A stretch of 55,144 nucleotides of DNA from Lachnospiraceae bacterium (GTDB taxonomy: Bacteria; Bacillota; Clostridia; Lachnospirales; Lachnospiraceae), in the NCBI GenBank assembly GCA_009911195.1, contig QXWV01000106.1, positions 1 to 55,144 of the forward strand. The letters run 5' to 3'. This document shows positions 7,420 to 15,830 of the stretch, one piece after another. Both the position numbers and the translations under genes were made by a program. Positions within the stretch are counted from its first letter, which is position 1. The number at the start of each line of letters is the position of its first letter. The notes under the pieces were generated by a model. That model was given only the letters and a program-made list of their open reading frames with translations. It searched no databases and was not told where the DNA came from.

Positions 7420-7476
7420 CTGTTACATTCCAGGATTCGGGGATTTTTCCCCCAGTCCATATCATCCGGTTGAAAA

Positions 7477-8715
7477 TTATACCAGCGGGTATTTATCCGT
7501 CAATTCCTGCACAATCGCCCTAGCTTCGGGTATCTTTTCCTCCCCGCCTTTAATGACAAGCGCGATTGCTTCCGCAACCCTGTCCATATCTTCCACGCCC
7601 ATCCCCCTGGAGGTCACTGCTGGAGTGCCCAGCCTGATGCCGCTTGTGACAAAAGGTGATTTGGGGTCATTGGGAATTGTATTTTTATTGGCCGTAATAT
7701 GCGCTTCATCCAAAAGCTTCTCCACCGCTTTTCCTGTGAGCCCGTAATTGGTCAAGTCCACCAGCATCAAATGGTTATCCGTACCGCCGGATACAATTTT
7801 GATATCCCGTGCCAGCAACGCTTTGCAAAGGGCCTGGGCATTGTCCACAATCCCCTTCTGATATGCCTTGAATTCATCGCTCAAAGCTTCCTTAAAGCAA
7901 ACTGCTTTCGCCGCAATCACATGCATCAGCGGGCCTCCCTGTGTACCAGGGAAAATCGCCTTGTTAAAATTATACTTATCCGCCGCTTCCTGGTTGCACA
8001 AAATCAGTCCGCCACGGGGTCCTCTCAATGTTTTATGGGTTGTTGTGGTAACCACATCCGCATAAGGTATTGGGCTTGGGTGCAAGCCTGCCGCCACGAG
8101 GCCGGCAATATGAGCCATATCCACCATCAGAACCGCCCCTACCTCATCGGCCACTTCCCTAAATCTCTTAAAATCAATTGTCCTCGCATAAGCAGATGCC
8201 CCTGCGATAATCATCTTCGGCTTCGACTCCACTGCTATTTCCCGCAACTTTTCATAATCGATAAATCCCTCATCGTCCACCCCATAAGGCACAATCTTAA
8301 AATATTTCCCTGAAATATTCACCGGGCTTCCGTGGGTCAGGTGTCCACCATGGTCCAGGTTCATCCCCATAATTGTATCCCCTGGATTGCAGATTGCAAA
8401 CTGTACTGCCAGGTTGGCCTGCGCCCCTGAATGAGGCTGTACATTGGCATAGTCGCAGCCAAACAGCTCCTTCGCCCTGTCAATCGCCAGATTTTCCACC
8501 ACATCTACACACTCACAGCCGCCATAATACCTTTTTCCCGGATAGCCTTCCGCATACTTGTTCGTCAGCGGGCTTCCCATCGCCGCCATAACCGCCTTGC
8601 TTACCCAATTCTCCGATGCAATCAGTTCAATATGGCTGTTCTGCCTGTCCTGCTCGTCCACAATCGCCTGGGCAATTTCGGGGTCTACATTTTTTACCTC
8701 GTCTAATGAATACAT
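7477..8715 (-). CDS. glyA: Serine hydroxymethyltransferase
   Basis: This predicted 412-residue PLP enzyme interconverts serine and glycine, passing a one-carbon unit to tetrahydrofolate, in the cytosol. Visible family features are IELIASENW near the N-terminus, [44 protein letters not shown] and the PLP-lysine motif [14 protein letters not shown]. Length is normal. I start it at the ATG at 8715 because ACGGAGG lies just upstream. An open extension of 24 codons further upstream has no support. The gene stands alone on its strand and ends at the shared terminator. Confidence 0.97.
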   Translation of the reverse strand: MYSLDEVKNVDPEIAQAIVDEQDRQNSHIELIASENWVSKAVMAAMGSPLTNKYAEGYPGKRYYGGCECVDVVENLAIDRAKELFGCDYANVQPHSGAQANLAVQFAICNPGDTIMGMNLDHGGHLTHGSPVNISGKYFKIVPYGVDDEGFIDYEKLREIAVESKPKMIIAGASAYARTIDFKRFREVADEVGAVLMVDMAHIAGLVAAGLHPSPIPYADVVTTTTHKTLRGPRGGLILCNQEAADKYNFNKAIFPGTQGGPLMHVIAAKAVCFKEALSDEFKAYQKGIVDNAQALCKALLARDIKIVSGGTDNHLMLVDLTNYGLTGKAVEKLLDEAHITANKNTIPNDPKSPFVTSGIRLGTPAVTSRGMGVEDMDRVAEAIALVIKGGEEKIPEARAIVQELTDKYPLV

Positions 8716-8879
8716 GATATATCCTCCGTTTTCTTTTCCTTCCATTTCCTTCACACATATGCCAGCGCAATTCATTATATCACACATTCCCCTGTATGAA
8801 AACTATGGAAAAACCAATTTGCATTAGTATATTTAAAGAATTATTAAGAATTTTTTCTGTATATGTGCAAGAAGTATTC

Positions 8880-8908
8880 TTTACATCATGGTAAAATACT
8901 GCTAAAAT
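8880..8908 (+). promoter_or_regulatory. Promoter of the lipid-kinase gene
   Basis: TTTACA (8880-8885) and TAAAAT (8903-8908) are separated by 17 bases, about 85 bases before the start codon. The transcript would carry the leader element at 8943-8998. Confidence 0.55.
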
Positions 8909-8942
8909 GGTTGAAGGTTAAAGGCGGTAATGTACAAAGGAT

Positions 8943-8998
8943 TGGGCACTGTTAGTGGAGGCAATGCAGCCCATGTGAAAACAGCGCAGAAATGAGGG
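8943..8998 (+). promoter_or_regulatory. Leader element, pseudoknot family (copy E, weaker)
   Basis: TGGGC (8943-8947) can pair with GCCCA (8969-8973), and CTGTT (8949-8953) with AACAG (8980-8984). The arms interleave, giving H-type pseudoknot topology. The 3' end AACAGCGCAGAAATGAGGG matches the ends of the copies at 15712, 19262 and 49821 and the partial copy at 11930. Pairing is shorter than in the best copies. Confidence 0.4.
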
Positions 8999-9003
8999 TT
9001 TTT

Positions 9004-9981
9004 ATGTATTATGTAATCGTCAACCCAGCTTCTAAATCCGGCCAGGGGCGGGATATTTGGAATCATTTGAGACAGATATTCGCAGAAAGGGAGATTCCCT
9101 ATAAAGTTCTTTTCACCAAAGGCGCCGGACATGTGGCCAAAGCAGTGGCAAAGCTGACTGCCTTTGAAGATGACGGGATAGTCCAACCGCCTATCAAGCT
9201 GATTATCTTAGGCGGTGACGGTACAATGAATGAGGCCCTTCAGGGAATCCGGAATTTCGACAGGGTTCTCCTCGGCTATATCCCTACTGGCTCCAGCAAC
9301 GATTTGGCCAGGGATTTACAGCTTTCAAAAGACCCTGCGGTTATTCTCCAGACTATTCTGGAGGGAAAATGTATGCGCAGTATGGATTTGGGGCTGCTTA
9401 CTTATGCCGATACGTCGGGGGAACGCTCCCGGCTGAAGGCCAAGACGGTATCCGATAAAAGATTTTTTGCGGTAAGCAGCGGAATCGGTTTTGATGCCGC
9501 CGTATGTGAGGAAGCCAATTCCTCCCGCTTTAAAAAAATGCTGAATAAGCTAAAGCTTGGCAAGCTGACCTACCTTGCCATTGCCTTGCGCCAGCTTATT
9601 GCCGCCAAGTCCGTTTCCTGCGATATTTATCTTGATTCGGAGAAAGAGCCTATCCATATAAAGCGCTTTTTATTCACCGCATTTATGATACATAAATACG
9701 AAGGCGGAGGTTTCCAGTTCTGCCCTATGGCGGATGCCACTGACGGCAAATTAGATTTGTGCGTAGTGGGCAGTATCCCCAAACCGGTTTTGCTGGCAGC
9801 GCTCCCTACCGCATATTTCGGAAAACATTATATGTTTTCTGCTATTAGACACTATGAAGCCAGCAAAGTAACCTTCCATGCTTCCATTCCTTTATGGGTG
9901 CATACCGATGGCGAGGTTTACATAAAGTCAGACTGCATCACCGTTTCCTGCCTGCCGCAGAAAATACGGCTGATGATGTAA
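9004..9981 (+). CDS. Diacylglycerol/sphingosine kinase-family lipid kinase (YegS/DagK-like)
   Basis: This predicted 325-residue cytosolic or membrane-associated kinase phosphorylates a lipid with ATP. The catalytic domain begins at once: VNPASKSGQG near the start, LGGDGTMNEALQG (about residues 72-84) and GYIPTGSSNDLARDL (about 94-108). The C-terminal beta domain includes GGGFQFCPMADATDGKLDLC. I prefer the ATG at 9004, preceded by GAGGG, over the in-frame ATG at 8992, which has no ribosome site. This ATG-nine bases-ATG arrangement recurs in the leader family. The substrate may be diacylglycerol or a lipoteichoic precursor; the sequence does not decide. Confidence 0.9.
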   Translation: MYYVIVNPASKSGQGRDIWNHLRQIFAEREIPYKVLFTKGAGHVAKAVAKLTAFEDDGIVQPPIKLIILGGDGTMNEALQGIRNFDRVLLGYIPTGSSNDLARDLQLSKDPAVILQTILEGKCMRSMDLGLLTYADTSGERSRLKAKTVSDKRFFAVSSGIGFDAAVCEEANSSRFKKMLNKLKLGKLTYLAIALRQLIAAKSVSCDIYLDSEKEPIHIKRFLFTAFMIHKYEGGGFQFCPMADATDGKLDLCVVGSIPKPVLLAALPTAYFGKHYMFSAIRHYEASKVTFHASIPLWVHTDGEVYIKSDCITVSCLPQKIRLMM

Positions 9982-10133
9982 AAGCATTTGAGAATGGTAG
10001 TAAATTTAAGATTCATGGGGAAAATAAATATAATTAAGATTTAAATGGGAGAATATAAGGTTCTATAAAATAGTAAAAGCAAATATATCATGAATTATAA
10101 AATAAATTTTGGGTTTATAGCTTTTTTACTTCG

Positions 10134-10203
10134 CAGGATTCGGGCGTCAGAAGCCCCGGCTGCGGAAGGCGTCCGGTAAGTGGCGCAAAGAGGGAGGATT
10201 TCT
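10134..10203 (+). promoter_or_regulatory. GC-rich structured leader
   Basis: The region 9985-10130 is AT-rich with no gene. It is followed by a GC-rich segment just before the next gene. CTTCGCAG pairs with CTGCGGAAG (one bulge), with GGGC/GCCC inside, and then GGCGTCCGG and the ribosome site GGGAGG. It could be a cis-regulatory RNA. I do not recognise a known riboswitch consensus. Confidence 0.35.
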
Positions 10204-10881
10204 ATGAAAATATATGCAATAAAAAAATATAAACATGCAGTGCCATTAATCATTTATGGCATTATATATTTAACATGGTTTATTTATCTGGAACAAAAAG
10301 TTACCAAGGATTACCGGGTCATCCATGTAACCCTGGATGACTATATCCCTTTTTGCGAAGGCTTTGTCATCCCATATTTTTTATGGTTTCTTTATGTCTC
10401 GGCAACAGTGGCTTATCTTTTCTTTAAGGACAAGGACGATTATTACAGGACATGTATCTTTTTATTTACCGGAATGACTGTTTTCCTGGTTATCTCCACC
10501 TTGTTCCCAAACGGTCATCATCTCCGCCCCCAGGTAATGCCGAGGGATAATATTTTCACCTGGATGGTATCCCGCCTTTACAGCACGGATACCCCTACCA
10601 ACCTTTGGCCCAGTATACATGTATATAATTCCCTGGGCGCACACTTTGCCATTGTGAAAAACAATAGGCTTTGCAGAAACAGGCCGGTGCGGAAGCTCTC
10701 CTTACTGCTATGCATATCCATCATATTATCCACCATGTTTATCAAACAGCACTCGGCATTCGATGTGGTTACTGCATTCATCATGGCTGCTGTTATGTAT
10801 GGGGTTGTCTATAAATATGATATTCTGGCTATGCATAGGCTAAGGGCGATGCGCAAGAAGGCAACGCCCCAGATTAACTGA
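10204..10881 (+). CDS. PAP2-superfamily-like integral membrane protein
   Basis: This predicted 225-residue membrane protein has several hydrophobic segments. PSIHVYNSLGAHFAI (about residues 134-148) and KQHSAFDVVTA (about 175-185) resemble the second and third phosphatase motifs of the PAP2/inositolphosphotransferase (AUR1-like) group: a Ser-Ile-His and a His followed by Asp. The family cleaves or transfers lipid phosphates at the membrane. AGGGAGG precedes the ATG at 10204, and an upstream GTG at 10180 is unsupported. It follows a lipid kinase gene on the same strand, consistent with phospholipid or glycolipid metabolism. The exact substrate is unknown. Confidence 0.7.
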   Translation: MKIYAIKKYKHAVPLIIYGIIYLTWFIYLEQKVTKDYRVIHVTLDDYIPFCEGFVIPYFLWFLYVSATVAYLFFKDKDDYYRTCIFLFTGMTVFLVISTLFPNGHHLRPQVMPRDNIFTWMVSRLYSTDTPTNLWPSIHVYNSLGAHFAIVKNNRLCRNRPVRKLSLLLCISIILSTMFIKQHSAFDVVTAFIMAAVMYGVVYKYDILAMHRLRAMRKKATPQIN

Positions 10882-10902
10882 ATCCAAAAATAGGCTGCTA
10901 TG

Positions 10903-11928
10903 CTAATTAAATTTAAAAAATCTCTGGCAAATCCGGTATCCTTCAATGGAAATTTTCCTGCCGCCTTTTCCCGGCAAATTCATGGAGTTTCCAAGGATAC
11001 CATAACGAAGCCGCATGTAAAGAACCTTATCCTTTTGCTTAATATAATGCCACAGTTCCTTCTTTTTCTCCAGATGTTCTTCCGTTCCTCCCCTGATTAA
11101 AAGGATGGAAGATACTGTGGTGATGATTTCCAGGTAATTGGTCATATAATTGCGCATCTTACGGTTGTTTTTCAGCCTCTGTTTATTTTCCACCATATAA
11201 TCCACCATCATCTTGTTAACCTTAATCTGCTGGTCGATTCTGGATATCATAATGGTCTCATTCACGGACTGCCCTTCCCGCCCGATATAATAACGGTAAA
11301 AGTTCACGTCCAGGTAATACATATTCCTAACATAAAGCAAAGGCTCGAACACAAAAAGATTATCCACATAAAATGTATTTTCAGGCAGTTTCAGCCCGCA
11401 CTCCTGTAGCAGCTTCGTCCTGAATATTACCGAGTGCATTAAAATATACTGGCCTTTGTGGAAATGTTTGACCTGTTTCCATGTAAAGGTTTCATCTTTC
11501 GGCAATGCATGGTGATAACGCATTACCTTATTCTTCTTTTCCCCCTGCTTTTCATAAACAAAATTACTAATCAGCATATCCAGAACTTTTTCCCCTCCGG
11601 CCATTTCTTTCAGAAGTTCCAGGATTTTCCGGTATTCGCTTTCTTTTACCCAATCATCACTATCCACTACCTTAAAAAACAGTCCGGTGGCATTTTCCAT
11701 CCCCACATTAACCGCAGAGCCATGCCCGCCGTTTTCCTTGTGAATTGCCCTTACAATGGAAGGATAATCCGCTGCATATTTGTCCGCAATTTCTGCCGTC
11801 CTGTCCTTTGAGCCATCATCCACAATGAGCAGCTCCACCTCATCCCCTCCAGCCAGAAGGGAATCTATACATTTTTCCATATAATTTTCTGAATTATAAC
11901 ACGGTATTGTCACTGTCAGTAATTTCAT
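10903..11928 (-). CDS. Family 2 glycosyltransferase
   Basis: This predicted 341-residue GT-A fold enzyme transfers a sugar from a nucleotide donor, probably at the inner membrane face. The N-terminal region reads TVTIPCYNSENYMEKCIDSLL, then LLIVDDGSKDRT and the metal-binding DxD-like VVDSDDW (about residues 93-99). The C-terminal ~150 residues are helical and basic and lack clear membrane spans. The start is placed at 11928, following ATGAGGAAAAAA. An in-frame ATG lies 12 bases upstream at 11940. The sequence just before it (11930-11952 on the plus strand) is the conserved 3' end of the leader family, but its 5' pairing partners are missing. Acceptor unknown. Confidence 0.88.
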   Translation of the reverse strand: MKLLTVTIPCYNSENYMEKCIDSLLAGGDEVELLIVDDGSKDRTAEIADKYAADYPSIVRAIHKENGGHGSAVNVGMENATGLFFKVVDSDDWVKESEYRKILELLKEMAGGEKVLDMLISNFVYEKQGEKKNKVMRYHHALPKDETFTWKQVKHFHKGQYILMHSVIFRTKLLQECGLKLPENTFYVDNLFVFEPLLYVRNMYYLDVNFYRYYIGREGQSVNETIMISRIDQQIKVNKMMVDYMVENKQRLKNNRKMRNYMTNYLEIITTVSSILLIRGGTEEHLEKKKELWHYIKQKDKVLYMRLRYGILGNSMNLPGKGGRKISIEGYRICQRFFKFN

Positions 11929-11971
11929 TTTTTTCCTCATTTCTGCGCTGCTTTTTGCACCAAAATATTAT

Positions 11972-13867
11972 TCAATTCTTAACCATCCCTAATTTAATAT
12001 CCAGGTACTCCGCATAGGCGGCATAAGCGGAAGGTATGGGATACCGCTCCCTGGCCTCATCCTTATCAATAAATATCCAATCCTGACCGCCTTTTGCCCC
12101 TTCAGCCTCCTCCAGTTCATCCACCCTCACCGCATACCCTGCCATATGCCATTCCTTATGGGAAAAAATATGCTTCGCCTCCCCAATCGGTTTAATGTGG
12201 AGCACTTTCAGTCCGATATGCTTCAGCTCCTTTAGCACCTCTTCCTCCGTCCGGTATCCTTCCAGCATAGGAAATTCGTACATTCCAGCCAACAGCCCTT
12301 TCTTTGGCCGTTTCCGGAAAGCCGCCTTTTCCCCATCCTGAATGACCAGCACTGTTTTTTCTTCTATCTTTCTCGCTTTTTTTGCCTTCTTTTTCGGATA
12401 CTCCGCTATTTTGCCTAAGCAATGTGCCTGGCAGATTGTTCCCCATGGGCACTCCCCACATTTGGGTTCTCCGTTAGGAAGGCATACCATGGCACCCAGT
12501 TCCATCAACGCCTGGTTAAAATCCCCCGGCCTGTCCGAAGGGATTATTTCCTGCAATTCTTTTTCCACCCTGGACTTCGTCTTCTGGGCTAAAATATCAT
12601 CCCCATCCAGCCGCAGCCTTGCCAATACCCGCAGCACATTCCCGTCCACCGCCGGAACTGGTTTCCCATAGGCAATGGATGCGATTGCCCCTGCCGTATA
12701 ACTGCCGATACCGGGCAGTTTTATCAGGTTTTCATACTCGGAAGGCATCGTTCCCCCATACTCCTCCATAATAATCTTTGCTGCCTTCTGCAAATTCCGT
12801 ACCCTGTTATAATAGCCAAGCCCTTCCCAAAGCTTGACAAGCTTGTCTTCTTCCATTTTCGCCAATGCCCGGATATCCGGCGCATTCGCAATGAAATTAT
12901 CAAAGTAAGGCTTCACAGCCTCCACCCTTGTCTGCTGTAGCATAATTTCCGACAGCCATACATAATATGGCTGGGGATTCTCCCGCCATGGCAGGATGCG
13001 CCTGCCGCTGTCATACCATTTTAAAAGCGGTTCCCCTATCTGTTCCAAAAGGCCATAAGGGTGCTGCCCCTGGCTTTTTGTTTTCTTTTGCTCCTCTTTG
13101 CAGATTCCAGATTCCGGTTCTCCTTGTAAAGCCTCGTGGCTTCCCCTCTCTGGCTTCTCCCCGTCTTCCGCATCCCTTTTTTCCGTTCCCAGCCTGACCG
13201 GCACTAAATCCGCTACCTCCATGGAGTCCTCTGTCACCCTGCAATCGTAGGCCAAAATCTCCACACCTGCTTTTTCTGCCTTCCTCAGCACCTGGGCAAA
13301 GGCCGGATGGGTTTCCACATTCGGTGCAAAAAAATCAATCCCTTTCATCTGTATAATAAACAGGATATATGCTTTATAGCCTTCCCCCGCTGCTTCTATC
13401 AACTCCTCTACATGCTTCACTGCCCGCTGGGATGGGGCATCTGGAAAATAAGCGCCATTTTCCCTCTCCAGCGTTACCCCTTTCACTTCCAAAAACACCT
13501 TGTCCTCTTCTGTTTCCACATAAAAATCGAACCGCGAATTCTTATAAGTTTTCTCGGCCCGTATGCTTTTCAGTGAAGGGAACAGCTCTTTCTTCCAAAG
13601 CCATTCACCCACTGCTTTATTAGGGGCATTGGAATCCATATTAATCAATCGTTCCCCTTTACGTGCGGCAATCAAATCATAATCCGTCACCCGCCCTGGC
13701 TTTCCGCTCTTTTCCAAATACACGGTTCCTTCTTCTACTAATAATTCCTTGCATCTCCCTGTATTCTTTACATGTACTTTTTCCGTTCTGCCGTCCACAT
13801 TCACGTAAGCAATGAAACGGTTGGGCCTGTTTAAAAATCTTCCTTCTACAATCTCACCATATTTCAT
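11972..13867 (-). CDS. sfsA-mutY: SfsA - MutY fusion (SfsA-like nuclease plus A/G-specific adenine glycosylase)
   Basis: One predicted 631-residue protein joins two known proteins. Residues about 1-228 are SfsA: EGRFLNRPNRFIAYV, HVKNTGRCKELL and the nuclease-like RFDFYVE...VFLEVKGVTLE (PD-(D/E)XK type). A charged linker (about 230-270) follows. The rest is MutY: LPWRENPQPYYVWLSEIMLQQTRV, LWEGLGYYNRVRNLQ, LPGIGSYTAGAI with the catalytic VDGNVLRV Asp, the iron-sulfur cluster pattern C-x6-C-x2-C-x5-C (CLPNGEPKCGECPWGTIC region), and a NUDIX-like 8-oxoG recognition end (GLLAGMYEFPM). MutY removes adenine opposite 8-oxoguanine. The ATG at 13867 fits SfsA starts. There is no stop or frameshift between the halves. 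Confidence 0.9.
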   Translation of the reverse strand: MKYGEIVEGRFLNRPNRFIAYVNVDGRTEKVHVKNTGRCKELLVEEGTVYLEKSGKPGRVTDYDLIAARKGERLINMDSNAPNKAVGEWLWKKELFPSLKSIRAEKTYKNSRFDFYVETEEDKVFLEVKGVTLERENGAYFPDAPSQRAVKHVEELIEAAGEGYKAYILFIIQMKGIDFFAPNVETHPAFAQVLRKAEKAGVEILAYDCRVTEDSMEVADLVPVRLGTEKRDAEDGEKPERGSHEALQGEPESGICKEEQKKTKSQGQHPYGLLEQIGEPLLKWYDSGRRILPWRENPQPYYVWLSEIMLQQTRVEAVKPYFDNFIANAPDIRALAKMEEDKLVKLWEGLGYYNRVRNLQKAAKIIMEEYGGTMPSEYENLIKLPGIGSYTAGAIASIAYGKPVPAVDGNVLRVLARLRLDGDDILAQKTKSRVEKELQEIIPSDRPGDFNQALMELGAMVCLPNGEPKCGECPWGTICQAHCLGKIAEYPKKKAKKARKIEEKTVLVIQDGEKAAFRKRPKKGLLAGMYEFPMLEGYRTEEEVLKELKHIGLKVLHIKPIGEAKHIFSHKEWHMAGYAVRVDELEEAEGAKGGQDWIFIDKDEARERYPIPSAYAAYAEYLDIKLGMVKN

Positions 13868-13908
13868 TTGTCCACACATTCCTTCATCGCCAGTCAAATA
13901 TAGTCTAT

Positions 13909-14442
13909 TTAGCGCAGCCTGTTACATTCATATTTTTCCATCAATGCTAAACAACCCCTAAATTCCGCATACCGTTCTTCTATATCTCCTGGCTTCACCT
14001 CAATATCCAATGCCATCGACATAATATTTATCATATCATCGGTAATTTTATGATGGAGGGCCGACAGGATGTTCAACCTCTCTCCATAACTGGAGGCATC
14101 CAGGAATTCTATCACCAACGGCTCCAACTGTATTTCCCCCTCTTCCATAACTCCCTCTTTTTCCAGCTCATTTTCCCTATTGCTGGCATATCCCTCCTGC
14201 TGCGTTCCCTTTCCATGCGTCAATTCAAACCGGTATTCCTGCATGGCATCCGGGTATTTTTCTTTATCCGCCTTTTCCATAAAGGAAGCCAATGGGCGGG
14301 CATAAACTTTAAAATTGCCGTAAAGCGCCTGATAAATTACCAGTTCCTCCCCCGTTTCCGAGTGCTCCGCCACCGTTACAATTTGATATAAATTTCCTTT
14401 GAAATGTCTGTATACTTCTTGTGGAACGGGTATATGCCGCAT
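13909..14442 (-). CDS. DUF1653 protein with extra C-terminal region
   Basis: The predicted 177-residue protein carries a DUF1653 domain in residues about 4-68 (YRHFKGNLYQIVTVAEHSET, then VIYQALYGNFKVYARPLASF). DUF1653 usually stands alone at about 70-90 residues. Here a ~100-residue acidic helical extension follows. I start it at the ATG at 14442 because CAGGAGGAATATT precedes it. The 49 upstream open codons have no support. It lies 42 bases upstream of the SfsA-MutY gene on the same strand, so it may be in one transcript. Function unknown. Confidence 0.8.
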   Translation of the reverse strand: MRHIPVPQEVYRHFKGNLYQIVTVAEHSETGEELVIYQALYGNFKVYARPLASFMEKADKEKYPDAMQEYRFELTHGKGTQQEGYASNRENELEKEGVMEEGEIQLEPLVIEFLDASSYGERLNILSALHHKITDDMINIMSMALDIEVKPGDIEERYAEFRGCLALMEKYECNRLR

Positions 14443-14612
14443 AATATTCCTCCTGTCCGATGTATAGGCTTCCCAACCCTTCTGATATTTAGTAATAGCA
14501 GTTTTGGCTGGGCAAATAAGCCTGGCATAACTGCTACATTTATTATAATACCCCGATATTACCTTGTCATTCTTTTCTTTCTTAAGCATTTATAAAGCAT
14601 TTACAGCCTGCC

Positions 14613-15707
14613 TTAACGGAACACCTCCGGCCTGCTGCACGTGGATGTTACTTTTTCAAAAGCCCCTGTACCGCTGCTTTCCATCATTTGGCATATCGTA
14701 TCCAGCACATGGTACGCCATTTCTTTTCCGGCCCTGTTTTTTGCCCCTTTCCGGATAGCCTGCGCCATTTCGGAAGGCCCAATGCCCCTACAGTTTTCCG
14801 AATAAAGGGATACCGGCTCTAAAACGGTACTTTTCCCGTCCTCCTCATCGCTTTTCAGGATAACTGAAATATCCCCGCCGAATTGGTTAGGGTCAGAAAG
14901 CTTCATGACCCCTTTTGTTCCATAGATTTTAAAGTCCGCCAAATCCCTGCCAATGCTCTCGCCGTTTAGGGAGAAAGTTCCCATAATACCATTTTCCAGT
15001 TCTATCACAGCGCTTACCTGGCTCTCGTTGGGATAAGTATATTCTTTCCCGTAATCCGGACTCTCTTTGCAAATATTTTTGCGGACAGCCTTCCTGTTTT
15101 TCACAATGGCTGCCACCCGTTCCACAGGGCCAAGAAGGCTTACAAGGGCTGTCAAATAATATACCCCATAATCATAGCAGATACCTCCTCCCTGCATCCG
15201 GAGGAAGGTAAACCTGCTTGCCAGAAAGTCTATTTCCCTATTCGCGCTGATTTCAAAAGACGTCACCTCTCCCAGCATCCCCTCGTCAATGGCCTTCCTC
15301 CCTGTCTGCAATGCCGCCCCTAAAAAGGTATCCGGTGCCGAGCCTAAGTATAACCCCTTTTCTTCTGACAGCTTTAACAGTTCTTCCGCCTCTTCTGCCG
15401 AAACAGTCATCGTTTTTTCCGTATATACATGTTTGCCCGCCATAAGCCCTTGACGTATTAATTCATAATGGGTGGGCGCAGGCGTTAGAATCACCAGCAT
15501 CTCTATTGAAGAATCCGCCAGGATTTCTTCAAAAGTACATGCCTGGATTCCATACTTTGCCGCCTTTTTTTCCGCACTTTCCAAATGCCTGGCACAGCAG
15601 CTTACCACTTCTAAGTTAGAAAATCTGTGTATCATATTTTCCAGATAAATATCGCTGATAGAACCGCAGCCTACCACCGCTGTCCTCATTTTTTCTGTTT
15701 TTTCCAT
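14613..15707 (-). CDS. Gfo/Idh/MocA-family oxidoreductase
   Basis: This is a predicted 364-residue NAD(P)-dependent dehydrogenase, probably of a sugar or inositol-type substrate. The Rossmann start is TAVVGCGSISDIYLENM. The family motif appears as LMAGKHVYTEKTM (about residues 90-102, the EKP motif changed to EKT), and GGGICYDYGVYYLTAL is the region holding the catalytic or conserved residues of the C-terminal domain. Length is typical. The start at 15707 follows GGAGGAAAAT. Upstream lies the pseudoknot-type leader at 15712-15785. The substrate cannot be read from sequence. Confidence 0.88.
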   Translation of the reverse strand: MEKTEKMRTAVVGCGSISDIYLENMIHRFSNLEVVSCCARHLESAEKKAAKYGIQACTFEEILADSSIEMLVILTPAPTHYELIRQGLMAGKHVYTEKTMTVSAEEAEELLKLSEEKGLYLGSAPDTFLGAALQTGRKAIDEGMLGEVTSFEISANREIDFLASRFTFLRMQGGGICYDYGVYYLTALVSLLGPVERVAAIVKNRKAVRKNICKESPDYGKEYTYPNESQVSAVIELENGIMGTFSLNGESIGRDLADFKIYGTKGVMKLSDPNQFGGDISVILKSDEEDGKSTVLEPVSLYSENCRGIGPSEMAQAIRKGAKNRAGKEMAYHVLDTICQMMESSGTGAFEKVTSTCSRPEVFR

Positions 15708-15711
15708 ATTT

Positions 15712-15785
15712 TCCTCCATTTCTGTATGGCTTTATTGCTCATAGCAAGTTTGTGGATGCCGTGCCCACATAGCTTTGATAACTTG
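15712..15785 (-). promoter_or_regulatory. Leader element, pseudoknot family (copy A)
   Basis: In transcript direction (minus strand) the order is ACAAGTT (complement of 15780-15785), GCACGGC (15758-15764), CAAACTTG (15745-15752), GCCATAC (15724-15730), then CAGAAATGGAGG. The first pairs with the third. The second pairs with the fourth using two G-U pairs. This is H-type pseudoknot topology with the ribosome site directly after the last strand. Confidence 0.5.
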
Positions 15786-15830
15786 TTTATGATATCCGGG
15801 CACGGATTCTCCAATATTTCGTTTCTGGAA

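Noticed and set aside
8716-8787. N-terminal extension of glyA
   Set aside because: The ATG at 8715 has a strong ribosome site and fits the family start. The extension has no homology-like features.
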